This document shows, in pieces, positions 41,490-50,689 of a stretch of 64,000 bases of DNA. The number at the start of each line of letters is the position of its first letter. Positions within the stretch are counted from its first letter, which is position 1. This DNA is from MKSF01 sp037190225 (GTDB lineage: Bacteria > Bacteroidota > Bacteroidia > Chitinophagales > Chitinophagaceae). Made by a program: the position numbers and the translations under genes. Below the pieces are notes generated by a model. It had not been told where the DNA came from. It saw nothing but the letters and a program-made list of their open reading frames with translations, and ran no database searches. The DNA is taken from contig JBBCJL010000006.1 in NCBI GenBank assembly GCA_037190225.1, forward strand, positions 620,001 through 684,000, written 5' to 3'.

Positions 41490-42490
41490 GATACCAATGC
41501 TTTATTTTTATAGGCTCCCGGCAGCAGCATACCGGTAAGCAGGCACAGCAGGGCCGCGCCCAGCAGCCACTGGAAGTAGCTCCTGTAGGCTTTAAGGGCC
41601 TCGCTTCCCAGGTCTGCCTTTTCCATCTTATTAAGGGCGGCCGTTATATTGTCCGCTCCCTGGCTGATATTATTCAGGAGGAAATACGACCCCTTTCCGG
41701 CCGCCGCGATATCTTTCAATATACGTTCATTGAGCCTGGTGACCACGGGCTGGTCCTGGTTATCCTTTTTGGGCTGCCCCGTCTGCGGGTCTATCAGCAC
41801 GGCGCCTTTCGGGTCGCCCACACCTATCGTGTTGATGACCGTTCCCGTTTCGTAGATCTTAGCGGCGGTTTCCACTGCATTTTTATCGTGGTCCTCCCCG
41901 TCCGAGATCAGTACAATGGCCTTGTATTTGCTTTCCTGCCTGCTGAAGCTGTTATTGGCCAGCTTTATGGCATCACCCAGCACGGTACCCTGCCGTGGCA
42001 CGATGTCGGGCGTGGCGTTATCCAGGTACATTTTCACCGCGTTATAATCCACGGTAAGGGGCACCTGCAGGTAGGCATTACCGGCAAACACCACCAATCC
42101 CACGCGGTTATCCCGCATCTTATCCAGGGAGCGCTTGATGGTCTGCCTGGCCCGTTCCAGCCTGTCGGGTGCAATATCCGTAGCCAGCATGCTCCTGCTG
42201 ACATCCAGCACATAGAACACATCAATGCCGCTGCGGTGTATCGTGACATGATCGTCCGCCTTCTGCGGGTTGGCCAGGGCCAGGACGCCCAGCGCCACCG
42301 CGCCCAGGAACAATATGAATTTGGTGGTCTGCCGGCCCTTGATGAAGCCATTGATCAGCGGCGTCAGGGTGTGCAGGTCCCCGAGCTTATCAAGGCTTTT
42401 TTTCCGCCATTGCCCGTAGCGCCAGTACACCAGCACTGCCAGCGGCACAAAAAGCAACAACCATAAAAATTCCGGGTATTCAAATCTCAT
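41486..42490 (-). CDS. BatB-like von Willebrand A-domain membrane protein
   Basis: From ATG 42490 the protein has 334 residues. It has an N-terminal membrane segment (about 8-22), a second (57-73), a vWA domain with a complete MIDAS motif DVSRS (96-100), and a C-terminal membrane helix (LLGAALLCLLTGMLL). BatB-type proteins present the vWA domain to the periplasm and work with MoxR ATPases. No BatA or BatD is adjacent. A TTG at 42547 would extend the frame but lies in a TATATTTG -7 box. Confidence 0.88.
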   Translation of the reverse strand: MRFEYPEFLWLLLFVPLAVLVYWRYGQWRKKSLDKLGDLHTLTPLINGFIKGRQTTKFILFLGAVALGVLALANPQKADDHVTIHRSGIDVFYVLDVSRSMLATDIAPDRLERARQTIKRSLDKMRDNRVGLVVFAGNAYLQVPLTVDYNAVKMYLDNATPDIVPRQGTVLGDAIKLANNSFSRQESKYKAIVLISDGEDHDKNAVETAAKIYETGTVINTIGVGDPKGAVLIDPQTGQPKKDNQDQPVVTRLNERILKDIAAAGKGSYFLLNNISQGADNITAALNKMEKADLGSEALKAYRSYFQWLLGAALLCLLTGMLLPGAYKNKALVS

Positions 42491-42544
42491 TTCCTGTGAT
42501 ATAATGTATGCTTCTGCGCGTACCGGCAAGGCACCCGCGGTGTA

Positions 42545-42552
42545 CAAATATA
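42545..42552 (-). promoter_or_regulatory. bat operon -7 box
   Basis: TATATTTG on the minus strand is an exact TAnnTTTG match, about 55 bases before ATG 42490. It probably drives batB, batC and perhaps moxR. Confidence 0.5.
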
Positions 42553-42622
42553 GAGTATACTATTTAAAATAAACAAGTAATATTATTACGCCGATTTAAT
42601 TTAGAATTCAGGTTTAAATGAT

Positions 42623-42630
42623 TAATTTTG
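42623..42630 (+). promoter_or_regulatory. gcvT promoter -7 box
   Basis: TAATTTTG matches TAnnTTTG exactly, giving a leader of about 75 bases before the gcvT ATG at 42709. No glycine-riboswitch core was recognised in the leader. Confidence 0.5.
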
Positions 42631-42708
42631 GCTGCTGTAAATATAACTTATTTTGCAGCGCAGGCCATATACACACATTCCTCATTAAGAATTAATTAAA
42701 TTAAAATA

Positions 42709-43797
42709 ATGAAAAACACTCCATTTACAGACAAACACATTGCTTTAGGAGCAAAAATGGCGGAATTCGCAGGGTATAATATGCCCATTTCGTATTCGGG
42801 TATCAACGATGAACACGCAACGGTCAGGAACACAGCCGGGATATTTGATGTCAGTCACATGGGTGAATTTCTGTTAAAAGGTCCGGATGCCTTAGACCTG
42901 ATACAGCGTGTCTGCTCCAATGATGCGTCCAAGCTGACTGCCGGGAAAGCGCAGTATTCCTGTCTTCCCAACGAGACCGGCGGTATTGTGGACGACCTCA
43001 TCGTTTACTGTATGGAGCCTGATAACCTGTACCTGCTGGTCGTCAATGCCTCCAATATAGAAAAAGACTGGAACTGGATCTCCCGGTTCAATACCAAGGG
43101 TGTGGAGATGGAGAACATTTCCGACAAGACCGCCCTCCTTGCCATCCAGGGCCCGAAAGCCTGCGATATACTGCAGGAGCTGACGGATGTGGACCTGGCC
43201 GGTATGAAATATTATACTTTCCAGAAAGGCACCTTTGCAGGTGTGGACAATGTGCTGATATCCGCAACGGGCTATACCGGAAGCGGCGGCGTGGAGATCT
43301 ATTTTGAGGATAAAGGTGATGACGCCGCTAAAATATGGGACAGCATCCTGGCAGCAGGCGGCCCTAAAGGTCTTAAGCCTATAGGACTTGGAGCCCGTGA
43401 TACCCTCAGGCTGGAAAAAGGCTTCTGCCTTTACGGTAATGATATAGATGACACCACTTCTCCGCTGGAAGCAGGATTGGGATGGATCACCAAATTCACC
43501 AAGGACTTCACCAACAGCGACCAGCTGAAAGCCCAGAAGGAAGCCGGCGTTACCCGCAAGCTGGTAGGGCTGGAAATGACAGACAGGGGCATTCCCCGCC
43601 ACGGCTACCCGATTGTGGATACGGCCGGTAAGGAAATAGGCGTGGTAACTTCCGGCACACAAGCGCCTACGCTGGGCAAAGCCATAGCTATGGGGTACGT
43701 TGCCACGGAGTTCGCCAAAGAAGGTACGGAAGTAGCTGTTGTGGTACGCGACAAGCAGCTGAAAGCCAAAGTGGTGAAAATGCCTTTCCTGTCTTAA
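42709..43797 (+). CDS. gcvT: Aminomethyltransferase (glycine cleavage T-protein)
   Basis: GcvT transfers the one-carbon unit from the H-protein lipoyl arm to tetrahydrofolate. The 362-residue protein has the typical start with FAGYNMPISYSGINDEHATV, then GIFDVSHMGEFLLKG, and GLGARDTLRLEKGFCLYGND with the catalytic-site Asp/Arg region. The C-terminal domain includes GYVATEFA. No gcvH or gcvP is next to it, so the system is scattered. It ends before a strong bidirectional terminator. Confidence 0.95.
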   Translation: MKNTPFTDKHIALGAKMAEFAGYNMPISYSGINDEHATVRNTAGIFDVSHMGEFLLKGPDALDLIQRVCSNDASKLTAGKAQYSCLPNETGGIVDDLIVYCMEPDNLYLLVVNASNIEKDWNWISRFNTKGVEMENISDKTALLAIQGPKACDILQELTDVDLAGMKYYTFQKGTFAGVDNVLISATGYTGSGGVEIYFEDKGDDAAKIWDSILAAGGPKGLKPIGLGARDTLRLEKGFCLYGNDIDDTTSPLEAGLGWITKFTKDFTNSDQLKAQKEAGVTRKLVGLEMTDRGIPRHGYPIVDTAGKEIGVVTSGTQAPTLGKAIAMGYVATEFAKEGTEVAVVVRDKQLKAKVVKMPFLS

Positions 43798-43884
43798 GAA
43801 GCACAGACGGATATTTTTTATCAGCTGGCTGCCGTTTACGGCAGCCAGCTGTCTTTAAAGCTGTTATGCCATATACAGCAACAT

Positions 43885-43924
43885 AAAAAAGTCCCGCCCT
43901 ATGATACAGGGCGGGACTTTTTTT
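43885..43924. terminator. Bidirectional terminator
   Basis: The arms AAAAAAGTCCCGCCCT and complement form a perfect 16-base stem with A and T tracts on the two sides. It lies between the convergent gcvT and aldolase genes. Confidence 0.92.
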
Positions 43925-43946
43925 ATGCAGGCAATTTGTGATGCTG

Positions 43947-45005
43947 CTATGCAATAGTAATGGAATCGTCCAGGTAAACATCCTGGATAGCATTCAACAA
44001 CTCCACACCTACTTTCATATCTTTCTGGAATGCCTTACGGCCGGAGATCAGCCCCATACCGCCTGCACGTTTATTGATCACCGCAGTGGTCACCGCTTCA
44101 GCAAGGTCGGAAGCACCTTTGGACTCCCCGCCGGAGTTGATAAGGCCCGCACGACCCATATAGCAGTTGGCCACCTGGTAGCGCGCCAGGTCTATAGGAT
44201 TGTCCGTGGTCAGCCTGGAATATACATCCTTATGCGTCTTACCTACCTTGATAGCATTGTAGCCACCGTTCAGGGTCGGTAATTTCTGCTTGATGATATC
44301 TGCCTGGATCGTTACGCCCAGGTGATTCGCCTGCCCGGTAAGGTCAGCGGCAGTATGATAGTCCACACCGTCCACCTTAAAGGAACCGTTACGCAGGTAG
44401 CACCACAGTACAGTGGCCATACCCAGAGAGTGAGCGTATTCAAACGCCTTGGCCACTTCCACGATCTGGCGGTTGGATTCCGGAGAGCCGAAATAGATGG
44501 TCGCACCTACCGCAACAGCGCCCATTTCCCAGGCATTCTTAATGGTACCGAACATGATCTGGTCGTAAGAATCCGGGTAGGATAAGAACTCGTTATGGTT
44601 GATCTTTACAATGAACGGAATCTTATGAGCATATTTGCGGGCTACGGCACCCAGCACACCATAGGTAGACGCCACGGCATTGCAGCCGCCTTCGATAGCC
44701 AGCTTTACAATATTCTCAGGATCGAAATAAATAGGATTCGGAGCAAAGGAAGCACCACCGCTGTGCTCCACACCCTGATCCACCGGCAAAATAGAAACAT
44801 AACCGGTACCGGCCAGGCGACCGGCGCCTAATATCTGCTGTAAGCTTCTTAATGTAGGAATGTTCCTGTTAGAGCTGGCCCATACCTCATCCACGTGATT
44901 CGGATTGGGTAAGTGCAGCATATCTTTTGTGATGGTTATACACTCATGTGATAATAAAGCTTCAGCGTCTGAACCTAAAAGTTCTATTAGTTTACTATTT
45001 GCCAT
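43947..45005 (-). CDS. fbaB: Class I fructose-bisphosphate aldolase (FbaB/DhnA type)
   Basis: This 352-residue Schiff-base aldolase of the DhnA family splits fructose-1,6-bisphosphate in glycolysis and gluconeogenesis. It contains SILPVDQGVEHSGGASFAPNP in two parts, IPFIVKINHNE, the GATIYFGSPES segment, and the phosphate-binding end VANCYMGRAGLINSGGESKG in two parts. The length fits FbaB of E. coli (350). A -7 box TACCTTTG (minus strand) lies at 45055-45062. The gene is monocistronic. Confidence 0.92.
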   Translation of the reverse strand: MANSKLIELLGSDAEALLSHECITITKDMLHLPNPNHVDEVWASSNRNIPTLRSLQQILGAGRLAGTGYVSILPVDQGVEHSGGASFAPNPIYFDPENIVKLAIEGGCNAVASTYGVLGAVARKYAHKIPFIVKINHNEFLSYPDSYDQIMFGTIKNAWEMGAVAVGATIYFGSPESNRQIVEVAKAFEYAHSLGMATVLWCYLRNGSFKVDGVDYHTAADLTGQANHLGVTIQADIIKQKLPTLNGGYNAIKVGKTHKDVYSRLTTDNPIDLARYQVANCYMGRAGLINSGGESKGASDLAEAVTTAVINKRAGGMGLISGRKAFQKDMKVGVELLNAIQDVYLDDSITIA

Positions 45006-45054
45006 AAGAAAATGACTGATTTTATAATTAATGAATATTTTTTAAAAATTGCTG

Positions 45055-45062
45055 CAAAGGTA
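45055..45062 (-). promoter_or_regulatory. fbaB promoter -7 box
   Basis: TACCTTTG on the minus strand is an exact TAnnTTTG match, 49 bases before the aldolase start codon. Confidence 0.5.
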
Positions 45063-45256
45063 ATATGAAAAATGTTTAAAATAAAATATATAACCGCGGG
45101 AAAAGAAAGAATTTAAGGAGCTGCACCGGATTTTACCGGGCGCTGCCATTGATATTGTCTATTCTTAAATAACTAAAATAATATGGTTTTGATAAAATAT
45201 ATATCGAAATTTGCTCCGTCAATATAAAATCATTCATTTAATTAAATATTATAATT

Positions 45257-45826
45257 ATGAGCAACAGAGTAATTTCAGTAGGAGAACAATTCCCGGCATT
45301 CAGCAAAACAGCCTGTGTATCCATAGAAGCGGATGCTCCCGGTAAGGAATTTGCCAAGATTTCTAACGAAAATATCAGCGGCAAATGGGCGGTAATGTTC
45401 TGGTGGCCTAAAGATTTCACGTTCGTATGCCCTACGGAAATAGCTGCTTTCAACAATGCCTGGGGCGATTTCGATGACAGGGACACCATCCTGATCGGCG
45501 CTTCTACAGATTCCGAATTCGTGCACCTGGCCTGGAGAAAGGACCATGAAGACCTGAGAGGACTGAAATTCCCGATGCTGGCGGATACTTCCAAATCCCT
45601 GGCTGAAGACCTGGGTATCTTACAGTCTGATGAGAAGATCGCTTACCGCGCCACTTTCATCATCGACCCTCAGGGCATCATCCGCTGGGTACAGGTCAAC
45701 GACCTGAGCGTAGGCAGGAACGTGGATGAGGTGATCCGTGTACTGGACGCTTTACAGACAGATGAATTATGTCCCTGCAACTGGAAAAAAGGTGAAGAGA
45801 CCCTGACAGCACAACTGGCCAAATAA
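45257..45826 (+). CDS. ahpC: AhpC-type peroxiredoxin with CPC resolving motif
   Basis: The 189-residue thiol peroxidase reduces hydroperoxides. The peroxidatic Cys58 lies in FTFVCPTE, and Arg in YRATFIIDP completes the active site. The C-terminus has two cysteines in ELCPCNWKKGE (Cys172 and Cys174), where most AhpC proteins have one. This three-cysteine form, with DALQTDEL before it, is as I remember it from Mycobacterium AhpC, which is reduced by AhpD or a thioredoxin-like protein instead of AhpF. Neither reductase is adjacent. A hairpin terminator follows. Confidence 0.9.
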   Translation: MSNRVISVGEQFPAFSKTACVSIEADAPGKEFAKISNENISGKWAVMFWWPKDFTFVCPTEIAAFNNAWGDFDDRDTILIGASTDSEFVHLAWRKDHEDLRGLKFPMLADTSKSLAEDLGILQSDEKIAYRATFIIDPQGIIRWVQVNDLSVGRNVDEVIRVLDALQTDELCPCNWKKGEETLTAQLAK

Positions 45827-45865
45827 CAACTCCGGCATGCTTTTGTATCCGCAATTGCATGTATA

Positions 45866-45894
45866 GAAAGACTGCTCCTTCAGAGCAGTCTTTC
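45866..45894. terminator. Terminator between ahpC and birA
   Basis: The stem GAAAGACTGCTC/GAGCAGTCTTTC with a five-base loop lies in the gap between the convergent genes. A short T stretch follows on the plus strand. Confidence 0.75.
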
Positions 45895-45942
45895 GCTTTT
45901 AGCGCCGGGAGGCGCAGCATCGGGATACTGGCAGGGTAATGC

Positions 45943-46692
45943 TTACAGCCACTGTACGCTTCCGAAGCTGAAACTGCACGGCGTTCCATCGTCCCGCTTT
46001 ACCACCAGCTCAAAATCGGCGCTCACTTCCTGTACGGTGCCCTGAAACGGCTCGCCGGACGTTGCTATGCCCAGCCTTACGCGTGTATCTCTTTTCCATA
46101 AAAAGCGATTGTATTCCTGCCGCAGGCTGCCGGAAGAGCGCTCCAGGCCATTCAGTACGGCAGCGCGGACAGCCGCTATAATATCTTCCGGGACGTAGGT
46201 CCTGCCGGTTTCCAGCAGCAGGGAAGTGGGCATCTTATCCGGCAGCCCGAAGTCCGACTGGTTCACATTGATGCCGATGCCTATCACGGCGCTTTTGAGA
46301 TTGCTTCCGCGGAAGACGTTCTCTATCAGGATGCCGCATATTTTCCTGTCATTGACGTAAATGTCATTAGGCCACTTGATAAGGACTTGACATTCTGGCA
46401 TACAAGACTGCAAAACCTGACGCACGCTGACGGGCACCAGGAATGCCAGGCGGAACATATCCATATGCTGCATATCCGCAAGTATAAGGGACATCGCAAC
46501 ATTCTGCCCGGGGCTGCTGCGCCACAGCTTACCGCGCTGCCCTTTTCCCGCAGACTGAAATTTTGCGCTGACCACTGTACCGGACTGTGCCATTCCGTCC
46601 TGCAAGAGCTGCATGGCATAGTTATTGGTACTATCTATTATATCCAGCCGGATTAACCAATTATTGTACTCACCGGGATTAAAATGTAGCAA
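45943..46692 (-). CDS. birA: Biotin--[acetyl-CoA-carboxylase] ligase
   Basis: BirA activates biotin with ATP and attaches it to carboxylase carrier proteins. The 249-residue protein has the catalytic domain with DSTNNYAMQL, SAGKGQRGKLW (the GRGRxGR-like biotinyl-AMP loop), VLIKWPNDIYVNDRKICGIL in the biotin site, and a small C-terminal domain. There is no N-terminal DNA-binding domain, so it is not a repressor. The start is uncertain: the frame begins with TTG at 46690-46692 and no early ATG exists. It diverges from rsfS across about 20-70 bases. Confidence 0.92.
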   Translation of the reverse strand: MLHFNPGEYNNWLIRLDIIDSTNNYAMQLLQDGMAQSGTVVSAKFQSAGKGQRGKLWRSSPGQNVAMSLILADMQHMDMFRLAFLVPVSVRQVLQSCMPECQVLIKWPNDIYVNDRKICGILIENVFRGSNLKSAVIGIGINVNQSDFGLPDKMPTSLLLETGRTYVPEDIIAAVRAAVLNGLERSSGSLRQEYNRFLWKRDTRVRLGIATSGEPFQGTVQEVSADFELVVKRDDGTPCSFSFGSVQWL

Positions 46693-46700
46693 AGATTTCC

Positions 46701-46708
46701 TATTTTTG
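46701..46708 (+). promoter_or_regulatory. rsfS-ftsH promoter -7 box
   Basis: TATTTTTG is an exact TAnnTTTG match. It lies just before ATG 46710, which would then fall outside or at the edge of the transcript, favouring the TTG start at 46761. Confidence 0.5.
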
Positions 46709-46760
46709 AATGCAATATATTACAACTATAAAGTTTAACCAAAAATACCATACATACCCA

Positions 46761-47129
46761 TTGAAGCAACAATCCAAAGAACTACGGGATAATACCCAGA
46801 CACTGTTAGCCACTATAATAGAAGCTATTAAGAACAAGAAAGGAGAAAATATCATTGCGCTCGATTTAAATAACATAGATGAGGCTGTTGCCAAATACTT
46901 CGTGGTATGTGATGCACAGACGTATATCCAGACCTCCGCAATCGTAAGAAGCATTGTGGATGATGTGCTGGAAGGAGTGCAGGAAAAACCTTATCACATA
47001 GAGGAAAGCAACGTATGGTCCATTATCGACTATGCCGATATCGTAGTGCATGTATTTAAAACCGAAGAAAGAAAATTTTACGACCTGGAAGGCGCCTGGA
47101 TGGATGCTTCCAGGAAAGAATACGCATAA
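46761..47129 (+). CDS. rsfS: Ribosome silencing factor RsfS
   Basis: RsfS binds ribosomal protein L14 and blocks subunit joining under starvation. The core shows IIEAIKNKKGENIIALDLNN, the family hallmark AVAKYFVVCDA, and IDYADIVVHVF followed by KFYDLEGAWMDA. I place the start at TTG 46761, giving the usual length of about 122 residues. The ATG at 46710 adds 17 residues with no family match and sits against a -7 box, but cannot be excluded. ftsH follows 42 bp downstream. Confidence 0.88.
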   Translation: MKQQSKELRDNTQTLLATIIEAIKNKKGENIIALDLNNIDEAVAKYFVVCDAQTYIQTSAIVRSIVDDVLEGVQEKPYHIEESNVWSIIDYADIVVHVFKTEERKFYDLEGAWMDASRKEYA

Positions 47130-47171
47130 ACAACTTATATCAAACGTCTCAACAGGACATACATATAGTAT

Positions 47172-49244
47172 ATGGATTATAACAACAGCAACAACCGGGA
47201 CCCGCACGGCTCAAACGGTAAGTCCCCGATGGAAGAAAAAAAAGGCCCGAGATTTAATATTTACTGGATTTACGGTATCATCGCCTTTTCGCTTATAGGC
47301 CTGATGATGTTCAATAACGGTGTACTGGATAACAGCAAAGAGATCACCTTCCTCGAATTTAAAAATAAATACCTGGAGCAGGATAAGGTCAGGGAAGTGG
47401 TCATTGTGAATAAGGAGTATGCTGAGATTTATCTCAAAAAGCCGGATTCATCCCAGCAGAACGGAACACAGAAACCTGCCATAAATTTTAACAACAGTGA
47501 TCCCCGCCCTGATTTCATACTCAATATCGGCACCTACGATGTTTTCGACCGGAATTTCCAGGAGGTAATGAAAAGCAATATGGAAGCGGGCAGGCAGGAA
47601 GTGCCCGTACGCCTGGAAACACGCGCCAATTTCATACGCGATGTATTGGGAAGCGGCCTGTTCATGATCATCATCTTTATCCTGATGTGGATATTTATCG
47701 TCCGCAGGATGAACCCGGCCTCCGGGTCCGGCGGCGGTGGCATCTTCAATATCGGGAAGTCCAAGGCCCAGCTGTTTGAGAAAGGCACCAAGGTCAACAT
47801 CACCTTCAACGATGTGGCCGGACTGGATGAAGCGAAAGTAGAGGTGATGGAGATCGTGGACTTCCTGAAGAATCCTAAAAAATATACCGCATTGGGTGGC
47901 AAGATACCTAAAGGCGCCCTTCTGGTAGGTCCTCCGGGAACCGGTAAGACCCTACTGGCCAAAGCCGTGGCGGGCGAAGCACAGGTGCCGTTCTTCTCAT
48001 TATCAGGCTCCGATTTCGTGGAAATGTTCGTGGGTGTGGGTGCCAGCCGTGTAAGGGATCTGTTTAAAACTGCAAGGGAAAAAGCGCCCTGTATCATATT
48101 CATTGATGAGATAGACGCCATAGGACGCGCAAGAGGCAAGAACGCCGTTATGAGCAATGACGAGCGGGAGAATACCCTCAACCAGATGCTGGTGGAAATG
48201 GATGGGTTCAGCGGCGATTCCGGCATTATCATGCTGGCAGCCACCAACCGTCCCGATGTGCTGGACAGCGCCCTGCTCCGCCCCGGCCGCTTTGACAGGC
48301 AGATATCCATTGACGTTCCGGATATCAAGGGAAGGGAACAGATCTTCAAGGTACACTTAAAGCCTATCAAGATATCTGCCGACCTGGATATTAAAAAGCT
48401 GGCCAGCCAGACCCCCGGGTTTGCCGGTGCCGATATCGCCAATATCTGTAACGAGGCCGCGCTGATAGCTGCCCGCAAAGGCAAAAAAGATGTGGATATG
48501 CAGGACTTCAATGATGCGATAGACCGTATCATCGGGGGACTGGAAAAGAAGAACAAGATCATTTCACCGGAAGAGAAAAAGGTCATTGCCTACCATGAGG
48601 CCGGCCACGCCGTAGCAGGATGGTACCTTGAAAATGCCCATCCGCTGGTGAAAGTGACCATAGTGCCACGTGGTACGGCAGCCCTCGGCTTTGCCCAGTA
48701 CCTGCCCAAAGAGAAATACCTGACGCTGACCCAGGAGCTGGAAGACGATATGTGCATGACCCTTGGAGGACGTGCCAGCGAACAGATCTTCTTCGGCAAA
48801 ATATCCACAGGCGCCCTGAGTGACCTGCAGCAGGTGACCCGTACGGCACGCGCCATGGTAAGCATCTACGGGATGAACAATAAGATAGGTAATATCTCCT
48901 ATTATGATCCCCAGAATGAAGGCAGCTTCCATAAGCCATACAGTGAAGAGACCGGGAAGATCATAGACGAAGAGATCAAGCGTATCAGCGATGAGGCCTA
49001 TCAGCGGGCTATTGAGCTGCTGACCGCCAAGAAAAAAGAAGTAGAGATCATCGCGGAAGAGCTGCTCAAAAAAGAGGTGCTGTTCAGGGACGACCTGGAA
49101 AGACTGATCGGTAAAAGACCTTTCGAAACCGATGATCACAGGACAGAAAGCGATATTCAGCCGGTAACACAGAACCCGTCTATCAACAATATGATAGCCA
49201 AGGACAATACGAATAAGGATGCCGGCAGTACAGAAAATGCCTAA
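47172..49244 (+). CDS. ftsH: ATP-dependent zinc metalloprotease FtsH
   Basis: FtsH is the membrane-bound AAA+ protease that degrades misfolded membrane proteins and unstable regulators. The 690-residue protein has two membrane segments (about 33-50 and 155-178) around a periplasmic domain. The AAA module has Walker A GPPGTGKT (from residue 253), Walker B IIFIDEIDAIGRARG and the SRH region NRPDVLDSALLRPGRFDR. The M41 protease domain has HEAGH at 475-479. It is cotranscribed with rsfS and ends at a hairpin terminator. Confidence 0.96.
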   Translation: MDYNNSNNRDPHGSNGKSPMEEKKGPRFNIYWIYGIIAFSLIGLMMFNNGVLDNSKEITFLEFKNKYLEQDKVREVVIVNKEYAEIYLKKPDSSQQNGTQKPAINFNNSDPRPDFILNIGTYDVFDRNFQEVMKSNMEAGRQEVPVRLETRANFIRDVLGSGLFMIIIFILMWIFIVRRMNPASGSGGGGIFNIGKSKAQLFEKGTKVNITFNDVAGLDEAKVEVMEIVDFLKNPKKYTALGGKIPKGALLVGPPGTGKTLLAKAVAGEAQVPFFSLSGSDFVEMFVGVGASRVRDLFKTAREKAPCIIFIDEIDAIGRARGKNAVMSNDERENTLNQMLVEMDGFSGDSGIIMLAATNRPDVLDSALLRPGRFDRQISIDVPDIKGREQIFKVHLKPIKISADLDIKKLASQTPGFAGADIANICNEAALIAARKGKKDVDMQDFNDAIDRIIGGLEKKNKIISPEEKKVIAYHEAGHAVAGWYLENAHPLVKVTIVPRGTAALGFAQYLPKEKYLTLTQELEDDMCMTLGGRASEQIFFGKISTGALSDLQQVTRTARAMVSIYGMNNKIGNISYYDPQNEGSFHKPYSEETGKIIDEEIKRISDEAYQRAIELLTAKKKEVEIIAEELLKKEVLFRDDLERLIGKRPFETDDHRTESDIQPVTQNPSINNMIAKDNTNKDAGSTENA

Positions 49245-49276
49245 CCAGGCCCGGTGATCTGCCGTATGGCCATCCT

Positions 49277-49321
49277 CAAAATCTCCTGTATTTTTGCATT
49301 GCAAAAACAGGAGATTTTTTT
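49277..49321 (+). terminator. ftsH terminator
   Basis: The arms AAAATCTCCTGT and its complement plus an inner TTTTTGCA/TGCAAAAA form a long near-perfect stem ending in a T run. It lies 33 bases after the ftsH stop. Confidence 0.85.
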
Positions 49322-49345
49322 ATACCGTACCAAAAAAGTTTACCC

Positions 49346-50191
49346 ATGAACATCCAGGACCTGAAAGCTATTTTTATCACCTCGCTGGAATCATTGTATG
49401 ACGCCTCCGAAGCAGAAGCTATCTATGCCTTATGTACGGAGTATGTGCTGGGAGCGCCGCGGTCCGCTCCTCATACCGTGCTTACGGAAGACCAGCAGGC
49501 GGAGCTACGGCGGCTGCTTTCCGGGCTGCAGGAAGGCACACCCGTACAATACCTTACGGGACAGGCCTATTTCTGGGATGCGTTCTATAAAGTATCTCCC
49601 GCCACGCTTATCCCGCGTCCCGAAACGGAAGAGCTGCTCTTCTGGATACAGCAGGACAGCGCTGCCCTGCCCCGCCGGGACATCCGGGTACTGGACATAG
49701 GCACCGGGACCGGATGTATTGCCATTACGGCCAAAAAAATATTCCCGGAAGCCGAAGTATATGCGCTGGATATTTCCGGGGAGGCCCTGGAAATAGCTGC
49801 CCATAATGCAGGCGCCCAGGGTGTGGACATCCGGCTTATACAGGATGATATACTGCTGCACGCTGCGCAGGCCGGGCAGCAACAGTGGGATATCATCATC
49901 TCCAACCCGCCTTATATCACCATAGCGGAAAAAGCAGCGATGCACCGGAATGTGCTGGAGCACGAGCCTCACCAGGCGCTGTTTGTCACCAATGACGACC
50001 CGCAGCAATTCTACCGGGCCATAGCCGCATATGCTCAGCAGCACCTCCGTGAGCGGGGCGCAGTGTACCTGGAATTAAACGCCTCTTTCGGGCAGCAGAC
50101 AGCGGACCTGTTCAGGGACCATGGCTTTACAACCCGGCTCAGGAAAGATATGCAGGGCAAGGACAGGATGCTGAAAGCCTGGCGTTCCTGA
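49346..50191 (+). CDS. prmC: Peptide chain release factor glutamine N5-methyltransferase PrmC
   Basis: PrmC methylates the Gln of the GGQ motif in release factors RF1 and RF2. The 281-residue protein has an N-terminal helical domain, PVQYLTGQAYFWDAFYKVSP, TLIPRPETEELL, the SAM-binding VLDIGTGTGCIAI motif, and the catalytic NPPY (residues 187-190). Length and motifs are all normal. It starts 25 bp after the ftsH terminator and is probably transcribed on its own. A weak inverted repeat at about 50216-50262 may end it. Confidence 0.95.
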   Translation: MNIQDLKAIFITSLESLYDASEAEAIYALCTEYVLGAPRSAPHTVLTEDQQAELRRLLSGLQEGTPVQYLTGQAYFWDAFYKVSPATLIPRPETEELLFWIQQDSAALPRRDIRVLDIGTGTGCIAITAKKIFPEAEVYALDISGEALEIAAHNAGAQGVDIRLIQDDILLHAAQAGQQQWDIIISNPPYITIAEKAAMHRNVLEHEPHQALFVTNDDPQQFYRAIAAYAQQHLRERGAVYLELNASFGQQTADLFRDHGFTTRLRKDMQGKDRMLKAWRS

Positions 50192-50288
50192 GCGCTGCAA
50201 GACCACATATCCAATAAAAAGGTCTTCTGAAGCACCGTATGGATACCTCAGAAAACCTTTGTTATAAAATCATACTACCAGGTACAGG

Positions 50289-50669
50289 CTATTCCTCTTC
50301 GTCCTGCTCCGGGTCCTCTTCCTCCTCTTCAAAATCAATATCATCCCCGTCGAATATCCACTCTTCCGCCAGGTGGTCTTCCATGCTGCGGATCTCTTCT
50401 ATATCCTCATCCTCAATATTGAACCTGTCCGCAAAATGCTGGATCGTATTATTGATGGCATGGAAAGAGGCTATCAGCTGGTTCAGCTCTTCATCATCCG
50501 TATCTTCAAAGGTATTGATGTTGAATTCGAAAGAATCGCCGACCTCAAATGCTTCTCCCAGCTCTTTCAAAGGGAAGGTCAGCCCCCAGTTGACTATCTG
50601 GCTGAATATCTCATCACGGATATCCGCCAGTTCATTGACCACCAGTAAGGCCTGTTCTCGTTTATCCAT
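50289..50669 (-). CDS. Acidic hypothetical protein
   Basis: The 126-residue protein is cytoplasmic by appearance and very acidic: the last ~20 residues (DGDDIDFEEEEEDPEQDEEE) are nearly all Asp and Glu. The rest is helical with a short strand section (FEVGDSFEFNINTFEDTDDEE, then LNQLIASFHAINNTIQHFADRF in two pieces). No family is recognised. It is followed 20 bp upstream on the same strand by pepD, so the two are likely an operon with pepD first. Confidence 0.6.
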   Translation of the reverse strand: MDKREQALLVVNELADIRDEIFSQIVNWGLTFPLKELGEAFEVGDSFEFNINTFEDTDDEELNQLIASFHAINNTIQHFADRFNIEDEDIEEIRSMEDHLAEEWIFDGDDIDFEEEEEDPEQDEEE

Positions 50670-50689
50670 AGGTCATAGTTTAAAAAGCA

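Noticed and set aside
42631..42708. Possible glycine riboswitch before gcvT
   Set aside because: The leader is only about 75 bases and no conserved glycine-aptamer core could be seen.
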